Shown piece by piece: positions 1 to 8,585 of a DNA stretch of 64,000 nucleotides. Position numbers and translations under genes: made by a program. Where the stretch lies: the NCBI GenBank assembly GCA_963664635.1, contig OY761542.1, positions 1,178,001 through 1,242,000 on the forward strand, given 5' to 3'. The DNA comes from VXNE01 sp963664635 (GTDB taxonomy: Bacteria; Pseudomonadota; Gammaproteobacteria; Pseudomonadales; Azotimanducaceae). The notes beneath the pieces are model-generated. The model saw nothing but the letters and a program-made list of their open reading frames with translations, made no database searches and was not told the origin of the DNA. Position 1 is the stretch's first letter; the number at the start of each line of letters is the position of its first letter.

Positions 1-35
1 ACCGGGGCGTGGAATCGGCGCGGGAACGGGCGCGC

Positions 36-422
36 TCAGGGGAGGACGGTGATCCCCGGATGCCGCGCGAAGCCCCGGTCGAACGTCAGGGCGCGAGACA
101 CCCCGTTTGCCCGCATCACCGCGAGATGCAGGCAGTCGCGACCCGACAGGCCGGGGGCGGCGGCGATGTCCGCCGCCGCCCCGGCGTCCGCCCGCGTGAT
201 CGGGAAGACTGTGTCGACGAGATCGTCCAGCACGCGGAACGCTTCGACGATAGCTTCGCGCCGATCGATGGACGCATAGCGATGGATTACCTCCTGATAG
301 ACCTCGGCGCTCGTCACGAGTCTTTCGGAAGCGGACCGCGCGAGGAAGTCGGCGGCCCTGTCCCGATTCGGATGTGGCGCGCCGACGAGGTACATGGGGA
401 CGTTGGAGTCAACGAAGATCAC
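36..422 (-). CDS. PIN-domain toxin, VapC-like
   Basis: Predicted Mg-dependent ribonuclease toxin of a type II toxin-antitoxin pair. From a GTG start at 422 the protein opens with the classical PIN beginning (M/V-I-F-V-D-S-N); this start is preferred over the ATG at 455 because it gives the family N-terminus and a 14-nt overlap with the antitoxin. The four expected acidic residues are visible: Asp in VDSN, Glu in EVYQEV, Asp in GRDCLHLAV, and Asp in LTFDRGF near the C-terminus. Length is about 128 residues, normal for PIN toxins. It lies immediately downstream of a ribbon-helix-helix gene, its likely antitoxin. RNA target specificity cannot be read from the sequence. Confidence 0.85.
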   Translation of the reverse strand: MIFVDSNVPMYLVGAPHPNRDRAADFLARSASERLVTSAEVYQEVIHRYASIDRREAIVEAFRVLDDLVDTVFPITRADAGAAADIAAAPGLSGRDCLHLAVMRANGVSRALTFDRGFARHPGITVLP

Positions 423-729
423 GTCCGCGCTCGATGTCGGCGAGCATCTCTTCAATGTTGCCCGTCGGGAAGTTGCAGGTCAGCGCTCGCTCGATCGCGT
501 GGCGGCGCCGCGCGGCGGTGTCGTCCCTGCCCCGCGACAAACCGGTTTCGTCCTCCAGCTCCGCAGTACGCCGTTCGACGAGGTCAAGGACTTCACTGAC
601 CATGCGCCGACCGGCTGCGCTGCAGACAGTCTTGAAGCGCATGTGCAGGCTCTCGGGCAGGTTCACGCTGAGTCGTTTGACGGGCTCGGCGTGCGCCGCT
701 TGCGATGAATGATCTGTCGGAGGGGGCAT
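409..729 (-). CDS. Ribbon-helix-helix antitoxin
   Basis: About 106 residues. After a roughly 16-residue polar leader comes VKRLSVNLPESLHMRFK, a ribbon-helix-helix strand and helix pattern, then a second helix (MVSEVLDLVERRTAELE). The acidic C-terminal tail (EEMLADIERGRD) would wrap the toxin. It is the first gene of the pair and overlaps the PIN toxin by 14 nt, the usual translational coupling in such modules. By analogy it represses its own operon. The exact start is uncertain because the first residues are poorly conserved in character. Confidence 0.75.
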   Translation of the reverse strand: MPPPTDHSSQAAHAEPVKRLSVNLPESLHMRFKTVCSAAGRRMVSEVLDLVERRTAELEDETGLSRGRDDTAARRRHAIERALTCNFPTGNIEEMLADIERGRDLR

Positions 730-893
730 TTGAGAGTCTTCCCGCTCGAGACGACACTGGGCGGTTGTTGTGACTATACACCTTTACACAAATGGGTCGA
801 AGGAAAGACCAACCGCCGGCCTGCCGCGTTCTCTGGACGCAACCCAGGCACTCGCTTAGGCTGGCCGAAACCGCGGATGGCGAGGCCCGGCCG

Positions 894-2606
894 ATGACTC
901 GATCGATTGTCATGCGCGTCCACGCTCTGCTCGTCGCTTCCTGCGCGGTCTCCGGCGCGCTCGCAGAGCCGCGCAACGCCTACTTCGGCGACCTCCACAT
1001 CCACACCCGTTACTCGTACGACGCGTTCTTCTTCGGCACCGTGGCCTCGCCGGACGAGGCCTACGAGTTCGCGAAGGGCGCGCCGCTCCGCACCCCGGCG
1101 GGAGCCACGATCCAGCTCCGCGCGCCGCTCGACTTCTACGCCGTCACCGACCACTACTTCTTCCTCGGCCAGTGGTGGGCGTCGAAGCACGACCCGGACC
1201 ACCCCTACCGGGACGATCCCGTGGTGCAGGAAATCATCGCGCGCAACGACTTCGGCGACGCCTTCCGCTTCCCCCACGACCGCGTCCTCGAGGCGGACAT
1301 CAAGACGGCGTGGAAGGACATCCAGGCGGCGGCCGGGCGGCACAACGACCCCGGGACGTTCACGACGTTCATCGGCTTCGAGTTCACGCCGGAGAAGAAC
1401 ATGGACGGCCAGCACCGGGTCGTGATCTACCGGGGTACGCAGGTGCCGGAACTCCTGATCGGCCGCATCGAGACGCTCAACCCCGAGGACCTGTGGGACT
1501 GGATGGACCGGCACCGCGCGCAGGGCAGGGAGGCGCTCGCGATCCCGCACAACACGAACCTCTCCGGCGGGCGGATGTTCGAGGGCACCTACTTCGACGG
1601 CTCGCCGATGGACATCGCATACGCGGAGCGCCGCATGCGCAACGAGCCGCTGGTCGAGATCGCCCAGATGAAGGGTACGTCGGACACCCATCCCTTCCTG
1701 TCGCCCAACGACGAGTGGGCGGACTTCGAGATCCGGCCGTTCAAGCTGGGGCCTCATGCACGCAGCAACCCGAAGGGCAGCTACGTGCGCGATGCGCTGC
1801 TGCGGGGGCTCGAGCTCGACGAGCGGCTGGGCGTGAACCCCTATCGCTACGGCATCGTCGCCGCGAGTGACACCCACTCGGCCGGCCAGACCTACTCGGA
1901 GGAGGCCTTCACGATCCAGTACGGCGGCCGCGCGGGGGCGGAGCGCTACGGGTCCGTGCCCGTGGACGAGGCGGGCGTCGGCTACCGGGAAACCTCGCGC
2001 CGATACCACAGCGCCGCCGCACTGGCCGGGGTGTGGGCGCGGGAGAACACGCGGGAAGCGATCTACGAGGCGTTCCGCCGCCGGGAGACCTTCGGCACCA
2101 GCGGACCGCGCATCAAGGTGCGGCTGACGGGCGGGTTCGAGGAGCCGGTGGCGCAGGGTGCGGAGATGGTCGCGGGAGAAGGCAGCCCGACGTTCGAGGC
2201 CTCGGCGATGGCGGACCCGGCCGGCGCGAAGCTCCAGCGGCTCCAGATCGTCAAGGGGTGGCTCGCGGACGGCAGGGGTCGCGAGCAGGTGTTCGACGTC
2301 GCCTGTTCCGACGGTCTCACGGTCGACCCGGAAACGCGCCGTTGCCCCGACAACGGCGCTACGGTCGACCCTAAGACCTGCGGCTACGATCCGGAACTCG
2401 GCGCGGCCCAGCTCGAGGCGATCTGGCGGGACACCGCGTACGAGCCGGGCCAGCGCGCCTTCTACTACGTCCGCGCACTGGAGAACCCGACCTGCCGCTG
2501 GTCGACGTGGGGCGCGATCCGGGCCGGCACGCCCCGGCGCCCGGATCTCCCGGCGACCATCCAGGAACGGGCCTGGACATCGCCGATCTGGGTGCGGCCC
2601 GGGTAG
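894..2606 (+). CDS. DUF3604 family secreted protein
   Basis: About 570 residues. The ATG at 894 gives a signal peptide (hydrophobic ALLVASCAVSGALA, predicted cleavage before EPRNAYFGD); an ATG at 912 is an alternative. Family hallmarks in order: GDLHIHTRYSYD near residue 32, GFEFTP, AIPHNTNLSGG, VEIAQMKGTSDTHP, and YGIVAASDTHSAG followed by FGTSGPRIKVRLTGG. The H-x-H and S-D-T-H motifs resemble PHP-type metal sites, so a periplasmic metal-dependent hydrolase is likely. The substrate of DUF3604 proteins is not established to my knowledge. No partner gene is adjacent on the same strand. Confidence 0.85.
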   Translation: MTRSIVMRVHALLVASCAVSGALAEPRNAYFGDLHIHTRYSYDAFFFGTVASPDEAYEFAKGAPLRTPAGATIQLRAPLDFYAVTDHYFFLGQWWASKHDPDHPYRDDPVVQEIIARNDFGDAFRFPHDRVLEADIKTAWKDIQAAAGRHNDPGTFTTFIGFEFTPEKNMDGQHRVVIYRGTQVPELLIGRIETLNPEDLWDWMDRHRAQGREALAIPHNTNLSGGRMFEGTYFDGSPMDIAYAERRMRNEPLVEIAQMKGTSDTHPFLSPNDEWADFEIRPFKLGPHARSNPKGSYVRDALLRGLELDERLGVNPYRYGIVAASDTHSAGQTYSEEAFTIQYGGRAGAERYGSVPVDEAGVGYRETSRRYHSAAALAGVWARENTREAIYEAFRRRETFGTSGPRIKVRLTGGFEEPVAQGAEMVAGEGSPTFEASAMADPAGAKLQRLQIVKGWLADGRGREQVFDVACSDGLTVDPETRRCPDNGATVDPKTCGYDPELGAAQLEAIWRDTAYEPGQRAFYYVRALENPTCRWSTWGAIRAGTPRRPDLPATIQERAWTSPIWVRPG

Positions 2607-2783
2607 GGGCCGGCGGTATCGGCCGCGTCAGCGCAGCAGCGCGTTCCGGATGGCCTGCACCGTCGCGTGCGCCATCCCGGGTCGGGAGCCCGCCGAGATC
2701 GCGCAGGTTGACGGCGCCCTCGACCACTGCGTCGAGGTCGCGCCGCGCCATACCGTCACGATCATCCATTCCCCGGGCTGTCT

Positions 2784-3263
2784 TCAGCGGGCGTCGCGCC
2801 GCGCCGAAATCACGCCGGTGTCGAACCCCAGCACGTGCATGCGCCCGATATAGCGGGCGTGCTCGATCTTCAGGCAGCGGTCCATGACGACGTCGAGGCC
2901 GCCCTCGGTGGCGATCGAGACGCCCTCCGGGCTGATGACGCCAAACTGCAGCCAGAGCGCCCGGGCGCCGAGCGCCACCGCCTCCCGGGCGATGCCGGGG
3001 ACGGCGTCGGGAGCCCGGAAGACGTCCACGACGTCCACGGGTTCCGGGACGTCGGACAGGCTCGGATAGGAACGCTCGCCGAGCACTTCCTCTTCCCGCG
3101 GGTTGACGGGGATGACGCGGTACCCGTGCCGCGCCGCGTAGAAGCCGACGAAGTTGCTCGCCCGCAGCGCGTTGGAGGACAGGCCGACGATGGCCACCGT
3201 GCGCGCCTGGTGCAGCACGCGCTGGATGACCTCGGGATCCTGGTACGGGGTAGGGCTTGTCAT
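2784..3263 (-). CDS. CoA-binding protein (YccU-type Rossmann)
   Basis: 159 residues. A Rossmann CoA-binding fold is indicated by TVAIVGLSSNALRASNFVGFYA, GYRVIPVNPREEEVLGERSYPSLSDVP, VDVVDVFRAPDAVPGI and ALWLQFGVISPEG, the standard order of YccU-like proteins related to the N-terminal part of succinyl-CoA synthetase alpha. The start is fixed by an ATGA overlap (3260-3263) with the stop of the upstream sulfhydrylase gene, so the two are translationally coupled. Role in the cell is unknown; coupling to a sulfur-transfer enzyme suggests thiol or acyl-CoA chemistry (inference). Confidence 0.85.
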   Translation of the reverse strand: MTSPTPYQDPEVIQRVLHQARTVAIVGLSSNALRASNFVGFYAARHGYRVIPVNPREEEVLGERSYPSLSDVPEPVDVVDVFRAPDAVPGIAREAVALGARALWLQFGVISPEGVSIATEGGLDVVMDRCLKIEHARYIGRMHVLGFDTGVISARRDAR

Positions 3264-4570
3264 GAGCTGTCTCCGTGCATCCGTGCGAACCCCTGCTCGA
3301 GGTCCCAGATCAGGTCGTCCGGATCCTCGATGCCGATCGACAGCCGGATGGTGCCGGGCCCGATGCCGGCCGCCGCCAGTTCCGCGTCGCCAAGCTGCCG
3401 GTGCGTGGTGCTCGCCGGGTGGATGATGAGGCTTTTCGCGTCGCCGACGTTGGCGAGGTGGGAGAAGAGCCGAACGCCGCGGATGAACTCCTGGCCCGCC
3501 TCGCGCCCGCCGTCGAGGTCGAAGCAGAACACCGCCCCGGCGCCCTTGGGCAGGTACTTGGCGGTAAGTTTCCGGTACGGGCTGTGGGGCAGTCCGGGAT
3601 GTCGCACCCCCGCGACATCGTTGCGCTCGCGCAGCCACCGCGCGATGGCCAGGGCGTTGTCGACGTGCCGCTCCATGCGCAGCGGCAGCGTCTCGAGCCC
3701 CTGCATGAAGAGAAATGCGTTCATCGGGCTCATGGCGCCGCCGAGGTCGCGCAGCGTCTCGGCGCGGAGCTTCATCAGGTAGCCGTAGCTGCCGAAGGTC
3801 TCGTGAAACGCGAGCCCGTGATACGCGGGCGACGGGTCCGCGACGATCGCGAACTTGCCGTTCGACCAGTCGAACTCGCCCGAGTCCACGACGGCCCCGC
3901 CGATGCTGGTGCCGTGGCCGCCGATGAACTTGGTCACGGAGTGCACCACGATGTCGGCGCCCCACTGCATCGGGCGGCACAGGTAGGGGGTCGCGAACGT
4001 GTTGTCCACCAGGAGCGGCACTCCGGCGTCGTGCGCAACCGCGGCGACCGCTGCGATGTCGAGGACGTTGCCGCCCGGGTTGCCGATGGTCTCGGCGAAC
4101 AGCACGCGGGTCTCGTCGCGGATCGCCTCGCGCCAGTGGGCGACGGCATCCGGGTCGACGAAGGTCAGGTCCACGGAGAGTTTCCGGGCCAGGTGCTTGA
4201 GCTGGGTGACCGTGCCGCCGTAGAGCGCGGCGGACGCCACGATGTGGTCCCCGGGCACGAGCATGGTGAACAGCGCCGAGGACTGCGCCGCCAGGCCGCT
4301 CGCGAAGGCGACCGCGCCGATGCCCCCCTCGAGGTTCGCGAGGCGCTCCTCGAGGGCGGCAACGGTGGGATTCATGATGCGGGAGTACGTGTTGCCGTAC
4401 TCCTGGAGGTTGAAGTATGCGGCTGCCGATTCGGGATCCTCGAAGACGTAGCTCGACGTCTGGTAGATCGGGACGGCGCGGGCTCCGGTGGTCGGTTCTG
4501 GGCGCGCCCCCGCGTGGACGGCCCGGGTGTGGAAGCCGAATTCCCGGTCGGGCTGGTAGTCGTCGGACAT
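3260..4570 (-). CDS. metY: O-acetylhomoserine sulfhydrylase, PLP enzyme
   Basis: 436 residues, normal length for the long-chain Cys/Met metabolism PLP family (O-acetylhomoserine or O-acetylserine aminocarboxypropyltransferase). The start MSDDYQPDREFGFHTRAVHAG at 4570 matches the family; longer upstream frames lack family character. Visible motifs: YQTSSYVFED, YSRIMNPT, the PLP-binding region with VPLLVDNTFATPYL and HSVTKFIGGHG, where the Schiff-base lysine is about residue 214, and the C-terminal RLSIGIEDPDDLIWDLEQ. It catalyses sulfide incorporation into acetylated homoserine for methionine synthesis; O-acetylserine use cannot be excluded. Overlaps the next gene by ATGA. Confidence 0.9.
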   Translation of the reverse strand: MSDDYQPDREFGFHTRAVHAGARPEPTTGARAVPIYQTSSYVFEDPESAAAYFNLQEYGNTYSRIMNPTVAALEERLANLEGGIGAVAFASGLAAQSSALFTMLVPGDHIVASAALYGGTVTQLKHLARKLSVDLTFVDPDAVAHWREAIRDETRVLFAETIGNPGGNVLDIAAVAAVAHDAGVPLLVDNTFATPYLCRPMQWGADIVVHSVTKFIGGHGTSIGGAVVDSGEFDWSNGKFAIVADPSPAYHGLAFHETFGSYGYLMKLRAETLRDLGGAMSPMNAFLFMQGLETLPLRMERHVDNALAIARWLRERNDVAGVRHPGLPHSPYRKLTAKYLPKGAGAVFCFDLDGGREAGQEFIRGVRLFSHLANVGDAKSLIIHPASTTHRQLGDAELAAAGIGPGTIRLSIGIEDPDDLIWDLEQGFARMHGDSS

Positions 4571-4653
4571 GTGTGCAGCGTCTCGCCCGAAGCGGTCGCT
4601 GTCAATCCGGGCCGGGTGACGGATAACATTTCCGGACCCATGCGGAGGGCTGA

Positions 4654-5715
4654 ATGGCCAGCGCGATGTCCCTGACCCCCGAACAACGGCAAGACCTCGT
4701 GCGGGACGGGTTCGTGATCGTCCGCGGCGCCGTGGCGCCGGACCGGGTCGTGCAGGCCCGCGAGCGCATACTGGCTGGCATGCCACCGACGGAGCGCCGG
4801 CTTCTCGCGCCAGCCGAGCTTGCCACGCACCCTGAAGTCGTCGGCCTGTTCCGGGAGAGTCGCCTCGCAAGCCTGCTGCGCGGCGAGATGGGACCGTACC
4901 CGGACGTCGTCAGTTGTCAGATCGCGGTCACGCCGGGCTTCGATGTCCTCGGCGGCAAACCGGCAGCGCACGTGGACGGGAGCTGGTCGGGTCCGATTCC
5001 CGCGCGGGCGCAGGACATCGAGCCCGATCGCGGACGCCCGCGTGACGCGGCCCGCTGGTTCGGCGAGGACGACGACGTGCGCGGCACGAACGACGGCCTG
5101 CTGTGGCAGGATCCGGATCGGCGCATCTCGCTCGGCAGCTATACGGCGCTGGTGGGCGTTGCGCTGAACGACCAGCTCGAACCGGGCAACGGCCAGTTCG
5201 CCGTGCTCGGGGGCATGCACGAGGAAGTCGAAGCGGCGTTCCGGGTGCAGCGCGACAGCGGTGGGGTGATCGGGCCCGAGGGACACGGCTGGCCCCGCAT
5301 CCGAATTGACGAGGATGGCCGGCCCGTCCTGAACGGGCTGCCGGCGACGGTTCGGGCGCGGGCTTGGGAGGCGGCCGGCGCGGCGTCGTCCACCCAGAGC
5401 TGGCCGTGGCCCGAACTCACCCCGGTGCTCCTCGCCGCCGGCGACGCGGTGATCGCCCTGCATTCCTGTCCGCACACGGCGACTCCGAACCATGGACCGG
5501 ACCCGCGCATGAACGTCTATTTCCGCATCCGGCGCCTGCGTGAGGGCAATCCGCATGAAGGGACGCGTCGGGTCGGCCACGGCGTGAGCGACCACCCCGA
5601 CCGGGGATACTACGGGCAGTTCCTGGAGTACCCGTCCTCGTACGACCCGTGGAAGACGTCGGTCGACAAGCTGTGCGACCACTGGTCTGAGTGGGACTTC
5701 ACCCGTATCCCGTAG
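4654..5715 (+). CDS. Phytanoyl-CoA dioxygenase (PhyH) family protein
   Basis: 353 residues. The start at 4654 follows a GGAGG at about 4644-4648. N-terminal LTPEQRQDLVRDGFVIVRGAV is typical of PhyH-type Fe(II)/2-oxoglutarate oxygenases. The metal site is visible: H-x-D in AAHVDGSW (His106, Asp108), with a distal His in CPHTATPNHG (residues 272-281) and an Arg in DPRMNVYFRIRR for 2-oxoglutarate. LNDQLEPGNGQFAVLGGMH is the usual central segment. The substrate is unknown. It converges on the UGSC gene, and both stop codons lie in the ends of an inverted-repeat element. Confidence 0.8.
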   Translation: MASAMSLTPEQRQDLVRDGFVIVRGAVAPDRVVQARERILAGMPPTERRLLAPAELATHPEVVGLFRESRLASLLRGEMGPYPDVVSCQIAVTPGFDVLGGKPAAHVDGSWSGPIPARAQDIEPDRGRPRDAARWFGEDDDVRGTNDGLLWQDPDRRISLGSYTALVGVALNDQLEPGNGQFAVLGGMHEEVEAAFRVQRDSGGVIGPEGHGWPRIRIDEDGRPVLNGLPATVRARAWEAAGAASSTQSWPWPELTPVLLAAGDAVIALHSCPHTATPNHGPDPRMNVYFRIRRLREGNPHEGTRRVGHGVSDHPDRGYYGQFLEYPSSYDPWKTSVDKLCDHWSEWDFTRIP

Positions 5716-5790
5716 GGGACGCCCTTGTGGCGTCCCGGCGCGAATTCATGCGCGGGGCCACCGCGGGCGGGGACAAGCCCCGCCCCTACG
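5711..5790. repeat. Cloverleaf inverted-repeat element between convergent genes
   Basis: An 80-bp element with outer arms CGTAG (5711-5715) and CTACG (5786-5790). Inside are three perfect or near-perfect hairpins: GGGACGCC paired with GGCGTCCC; a short GCGC...GCGC stem around GAATTCAT; and GGGCGGGG paired with CCCCGCCC. The TAG in the left arm is the stop of the PhyH gene, and the CTA in the right arm is the stop of the UGSC gene on the other strand. It probably acts as a bidirectional terminator or mRNA 3'-end stabiliser, or is a REP/MITE-like element. Confidence 0.75.
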
Positions 5791-7426
5791 ACACCTGTCG
5801 CGTGACCGCCCGCGTCGAGTGGCCGAAGGTGGGCAGCACCGCGGAGTGCCGGCCGGCGCCGCCGGCCACCAGCACGATGATCTCGTCGGGGTCGGTGACG
5901 AACCGCACCCCGCCGCTGCCGCGCTCGCCGATCAGGTGGTGCGGCAGGCGTTCCTCGAGCACTTCCAGCATCGCCTCGGAAACGAGGTCGCGGGGCACGA
6001 CGGCGTGGGCGGACAGGAACCGCTTCACGTCCGCCCTCGAGAAGCCGTCGCCGGCGATGACCTCGGCGTGCTCCGGGCCGAGCACCACCACGGGCTGTCC
6101 CGCGAGGTAGAAGTTGTTTGCGCCGGGCGACGCGAGCGTGCCCGCCACGGTCAGGAGGATCTCGTCGGCGGTGCGTCCGTAGTGGTCGTTGACATTGTGC
6201 GGTCCCTCGACGCCGAACACCGTGACGTGGCTCGCACCGGGATCGAGTCCCAGCTCTTCGTGCCAGGACGGCCACGGGCTCGCCGCCGCGTTCTCGGCGA
6301 AGCAGAACGTATATTTCGCGGGCGAGCCCATCGTCGAACGGTCCAGCGCGCCGGGAGACGCGCCCCCGATATTGATGAGAATCAGCCGGATCGCACGACC
6401 GATGGCCGCGTTGGCCCGGTTGCCCTGGCCGAAGGCGTTGTACGCCGCGTTGATGCCCAGGGACTCGCACACCGGACCGCCGACGAGGCAGGCGACCGTA
6501 CAGGGGTGCGTCGTCGACTGGATGGCCTTGAGATTGAACGCGGGATCGCACATGGCGCGCGTGGCGGCCAGCACGATGGGGAAGTGGTCCGCCGCGCAGC
6601 CGGCCATGACCGCGTTCGCGGCCATGCGCCCGAGGGTCGCGCGCCCCAGCCGCGGCTCGACGAGCGCTGCCAACTCGTTGGCGTCGCGACCGCCCAGCAT
6701 GGCCTCCGTGCGCTGCGGCGTCGGCGGCAGCACCGGCAGGCCGTCCGTCCAGCCGCGTGAGACGAACAGGCGGTTGAGCGCCTCGACGCTGTCCGGACCG
6801 CGGAAGCGGTCCGGTGCGTCCGGCGCATTGAACGCACTGTCGAACAGGGCGCGGTAGCGGGGGCGCCTGCCGGTGTCGGGACGCCTGCCGCGGTACTTCG
6901 CCTCGAGCGCCGCCGGGTCCGCTGTCAACGCTTCCGCGACCTCCGCGAGGATCTCGCCGGCGAAGCGGGCGCAGGCATCGGTATCGCGCTTCGCGAGCGG
7001 GTGCGGCACCACGGCCATGGGCAACCCGGGCAGCCCCCAGCCGGTGGCCTCGGCCCTTGCGAGCGCGAGGAATTCGTCGGTGCAGATCGCCACCGCCGGG
7101 ATGCCCTGGCGTTCGAGCTCTATGCAGTCATGGATACACCACGACGTGCAGGAGCCTCAGTCGCAGACGGCTCCCACGACCGCGTCGCATTCGCGAACGA
7201 ACGCATCGGTGAACGTGGCCGGCTCCGAAGCCTCCTTCATGAACCAGCGGAACTGACGCACGCCGAAGGTCTGGGCGAGGCCCCGCCGGAGGTGATCGAG
7301 CAGCACGTCGGCGTTCTTCTTGTCGTTCGCGAACAGGCCCACGGTGACATCGGGCCCGAGGGCGACGCGGGGTGCGAGAGGAGCGGCCTTCGTCTCGAAG
7401 ACGCCGCAGGGATTCATCAGTTCCAT
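5786..7426 (-). CDS. UGSC-family selenoprotein, fused to a C-terminal domain
   Basis: Read as one gene with an in-frame TGA (7157-7159) translated as selenocysteine at residue 90; total 546 residues. The N-terminal part (about 1-185) has VALGPDVTVGLFANDKKNADVLLDHL, then GAVCD-U-GSCTSWCIHD and CIELERQGIPAVAICTDEF, the layout I know for UGSC-family (seleno)proteins, with U at the family's Sec/Cys position and U-G-S-C forming a CxxC-like redox pair. The remainder (about 190-546) is an unrecognised Cys-containing domain with SRGWTDGLPVLPPTP and GGPVCESLGINAAYNAFGQGNRANAAIGR. Decoding requires SelA/B/C/D elsewhere in the genome. If the cell lacks them this is two fragments. Confidence 0.75.
7123..7150 (-). 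promoter_or_regulatory. Candidate bacterial SECIS hairpin
   Basis: On the minus strand, immediately after the TGA: a lower stem TGCA/TGCA, one bulged C, then GTCGTGG paired with CCATGAC (one G-U wobble) closing the loop TGTAT. The apical loop begins 18 nt after the TGA and has G at its second position, which fits the general bacterial SECIS pattern of a stem-loop shortly downstream of UGA with G among the first two loop bases. It lies inside the coding sequence for T-S-W-C-I-H-D. Confidence 0.65.
7157..7159 (-). other. In-frame TGA, predicted selenocysteine codon
   Basis: TGA between GAVCD and GSCTSWC. Reading frame and protein character continue unbroken on both sides for hundreds of codons, and the position is the one where UGSC proteins carry Sec or Cys. 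Confidence 0.7.
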
Positions 7427-7716
7427 GGGTGTTCCATTGGTCGGAGTGGCGGCGCAGGTGCACCGTCAAGGTATCTCGAATCTGGTCCGCGGCCAACCGC
7501 GCCCGCGACAAGGCGCTCGGCGAGTACGAGGTCATGGTGTCGGAAGCGTAGATCTGCTGTCGCTGAACCCGTGGCTGGGGATCGCGATGGCCACTCCGGG
7601 GAGGTTTCGTCGGCCGCGGCGCGTCGGCCGCGCGCAACGGGCTCCGATGGCTCGCGGGACTTTCCTTTCCCTCCCCACCAACGTAGCCTCGCGCACCAAA
7701 CCCGCGGGAGAGCACC

Positions 7717-8109
7717 ATGCGAACCATCGTTGTCATCGTCGTTCTCGGGGTCGGACTCGCCCTGGGCGCTACGCTGGGCGTCGCATACGCCGAGCGTCAG
7801 GCCGCTCCGGCCGCCTACGTGGTGGTCGGCGGGCGCACCATCGACGCCGAGGGCATGGAGGCCTATGCCGAACTCGCCGGGCCGCCGGCCCAGGCAGCGG
7901 GCATCGAACTGCTCGCGCGCGGCGAAGGCGACGGCCTGCACCTGCTGGAGGGCGCCATGCCGACCGATGGCTTCATTGCCGTGGAGCGGTTCACGTCGCT
8001 GGAGGATTTTCTGGCGTTCTGGAATTCGGAGGCCTATCAACGGGCGATCGAGTTGCGCAAGGGCAAGGTGGAGCTCGACTTCATCGTGGCGCTGGAGGCG
8101 GCCGAGTGA
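7717..8109 (+). CDS. DUF1330 domain protein with N-terminal membrane segment
   Basis: 130 residues. An N-terminal hydrophobic helix (TIVVIVVLGVGLALGATLGVAYA) acts as signal or anchor. The rest is a dimeric alpha+beta barrel type fold of DUF1330: AAYVVVGGRTIDAEGMEAYAEL, then VERFTSLEDFLAFWNSEAYQRAIELRKGKVELDFIVALE, the usual family ending. Function of the family is not known. A GGGAGAG ribosome site precedes the ATG. The stop overlaps the GTG of the MOSC gene, so the pair is co-translated. The 290 bp upstream back to the UGSC gene hold no gene I can support. Confidence 0.8.
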   Translation: MRTIVVIVVLGVGLALGATLGVAYAERQAAPAAYVVVGGRTIDAEGMEAYAELAGPPAQAAGIELLARGEGDGLHLLEGAMPTDGFIAVERFTSLEDFLAFWNSEAYQRAIELRKGKVELDFIVALEAAE

Positions 8110-8564
8110 CCGTCGTTGCGATCCACGTGGCTCCGGAGCGCGGCGGGCGGTGCGTGCCGCTCCCGCGCGGCGCGCTCGTGCCCGGCCGGGGCATCGAGGG
8201 CGACCATCACCACGCGCAGCCGAGCGGCGTACCCGCCAGCGAGGTGACTTTCATCGAGGCCGAAACGGTCGAGGCGTTCAACGCGGCCACGGGCCTCGGC
8301 ATCGACGCCGCCAAGACGCGGCGCAACGTCCTGACGCGCGGCGTCGAACTGAATCCCCTGGTGGGGCAGCGCTTCGCGGTCGGCACGGCGGTGCTGGAGG
8401 GTCTCGAACCCTGTGACCCCTGTGCGACGCTCGGCAAGCGGCTTGCGACGGCAGCCGTATCCGCCGCGGATGTCGTGCGAGCGCTGGCCGACCGCGGTGG
8501 CCTGCGGGCACGCGTCGTGGAGGGCGGCGTGATCGCCCCGGGCGACGAGATCCGCGCGCTCTGA
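8106..8564 (+). CDS. MOSC domain protein
   Basis: 152 residues from a GTG at 8106 that overlaps the previous stop (GTGA). MOSC (molybdenum cofactor sulfurase C-terminal) features: LVPGRGIEGDHHH, EVTFIEAETVEAFN, TRRNVLTRGVELNPLVGQRF, LEPCDPCATLGKRL with the conserved Cys, and GVIAPGDEIR. Stand-alone MOSC proteins bind molybdenum or sulfur carriers and are proposed to sulfurate or sense molybdenum cofactor. No molybdoenzyme gene is adjacent in this window, so its client is unknown. Confidence 0.85.
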   Translation: MTVVAIHVAPERGGRCVPLPRGALVPGRGIEGDHHHAQPSGVPASEVTFIEAETVEAFNAATGLGIDAAKTRRNVLTRGVELNPLVGQRFAVGTAVLEGLEPCDPCATLGKRLATAAVSAADVVRALADRGGLRARVVEGGVIAPGDEIRAL

Positions 8565-8585
8565 CGCCCGGCCGGAGACGTCGAC

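Noticed and set aside
2620..2770. Minus-strand phrase EGAVNLRDLGGLPTRDG, like the start of a tyrosine phosphatase
   Set aside because: Only about 15 residues fit and nothing downstream continues the family; too short to call even a pseudogene.
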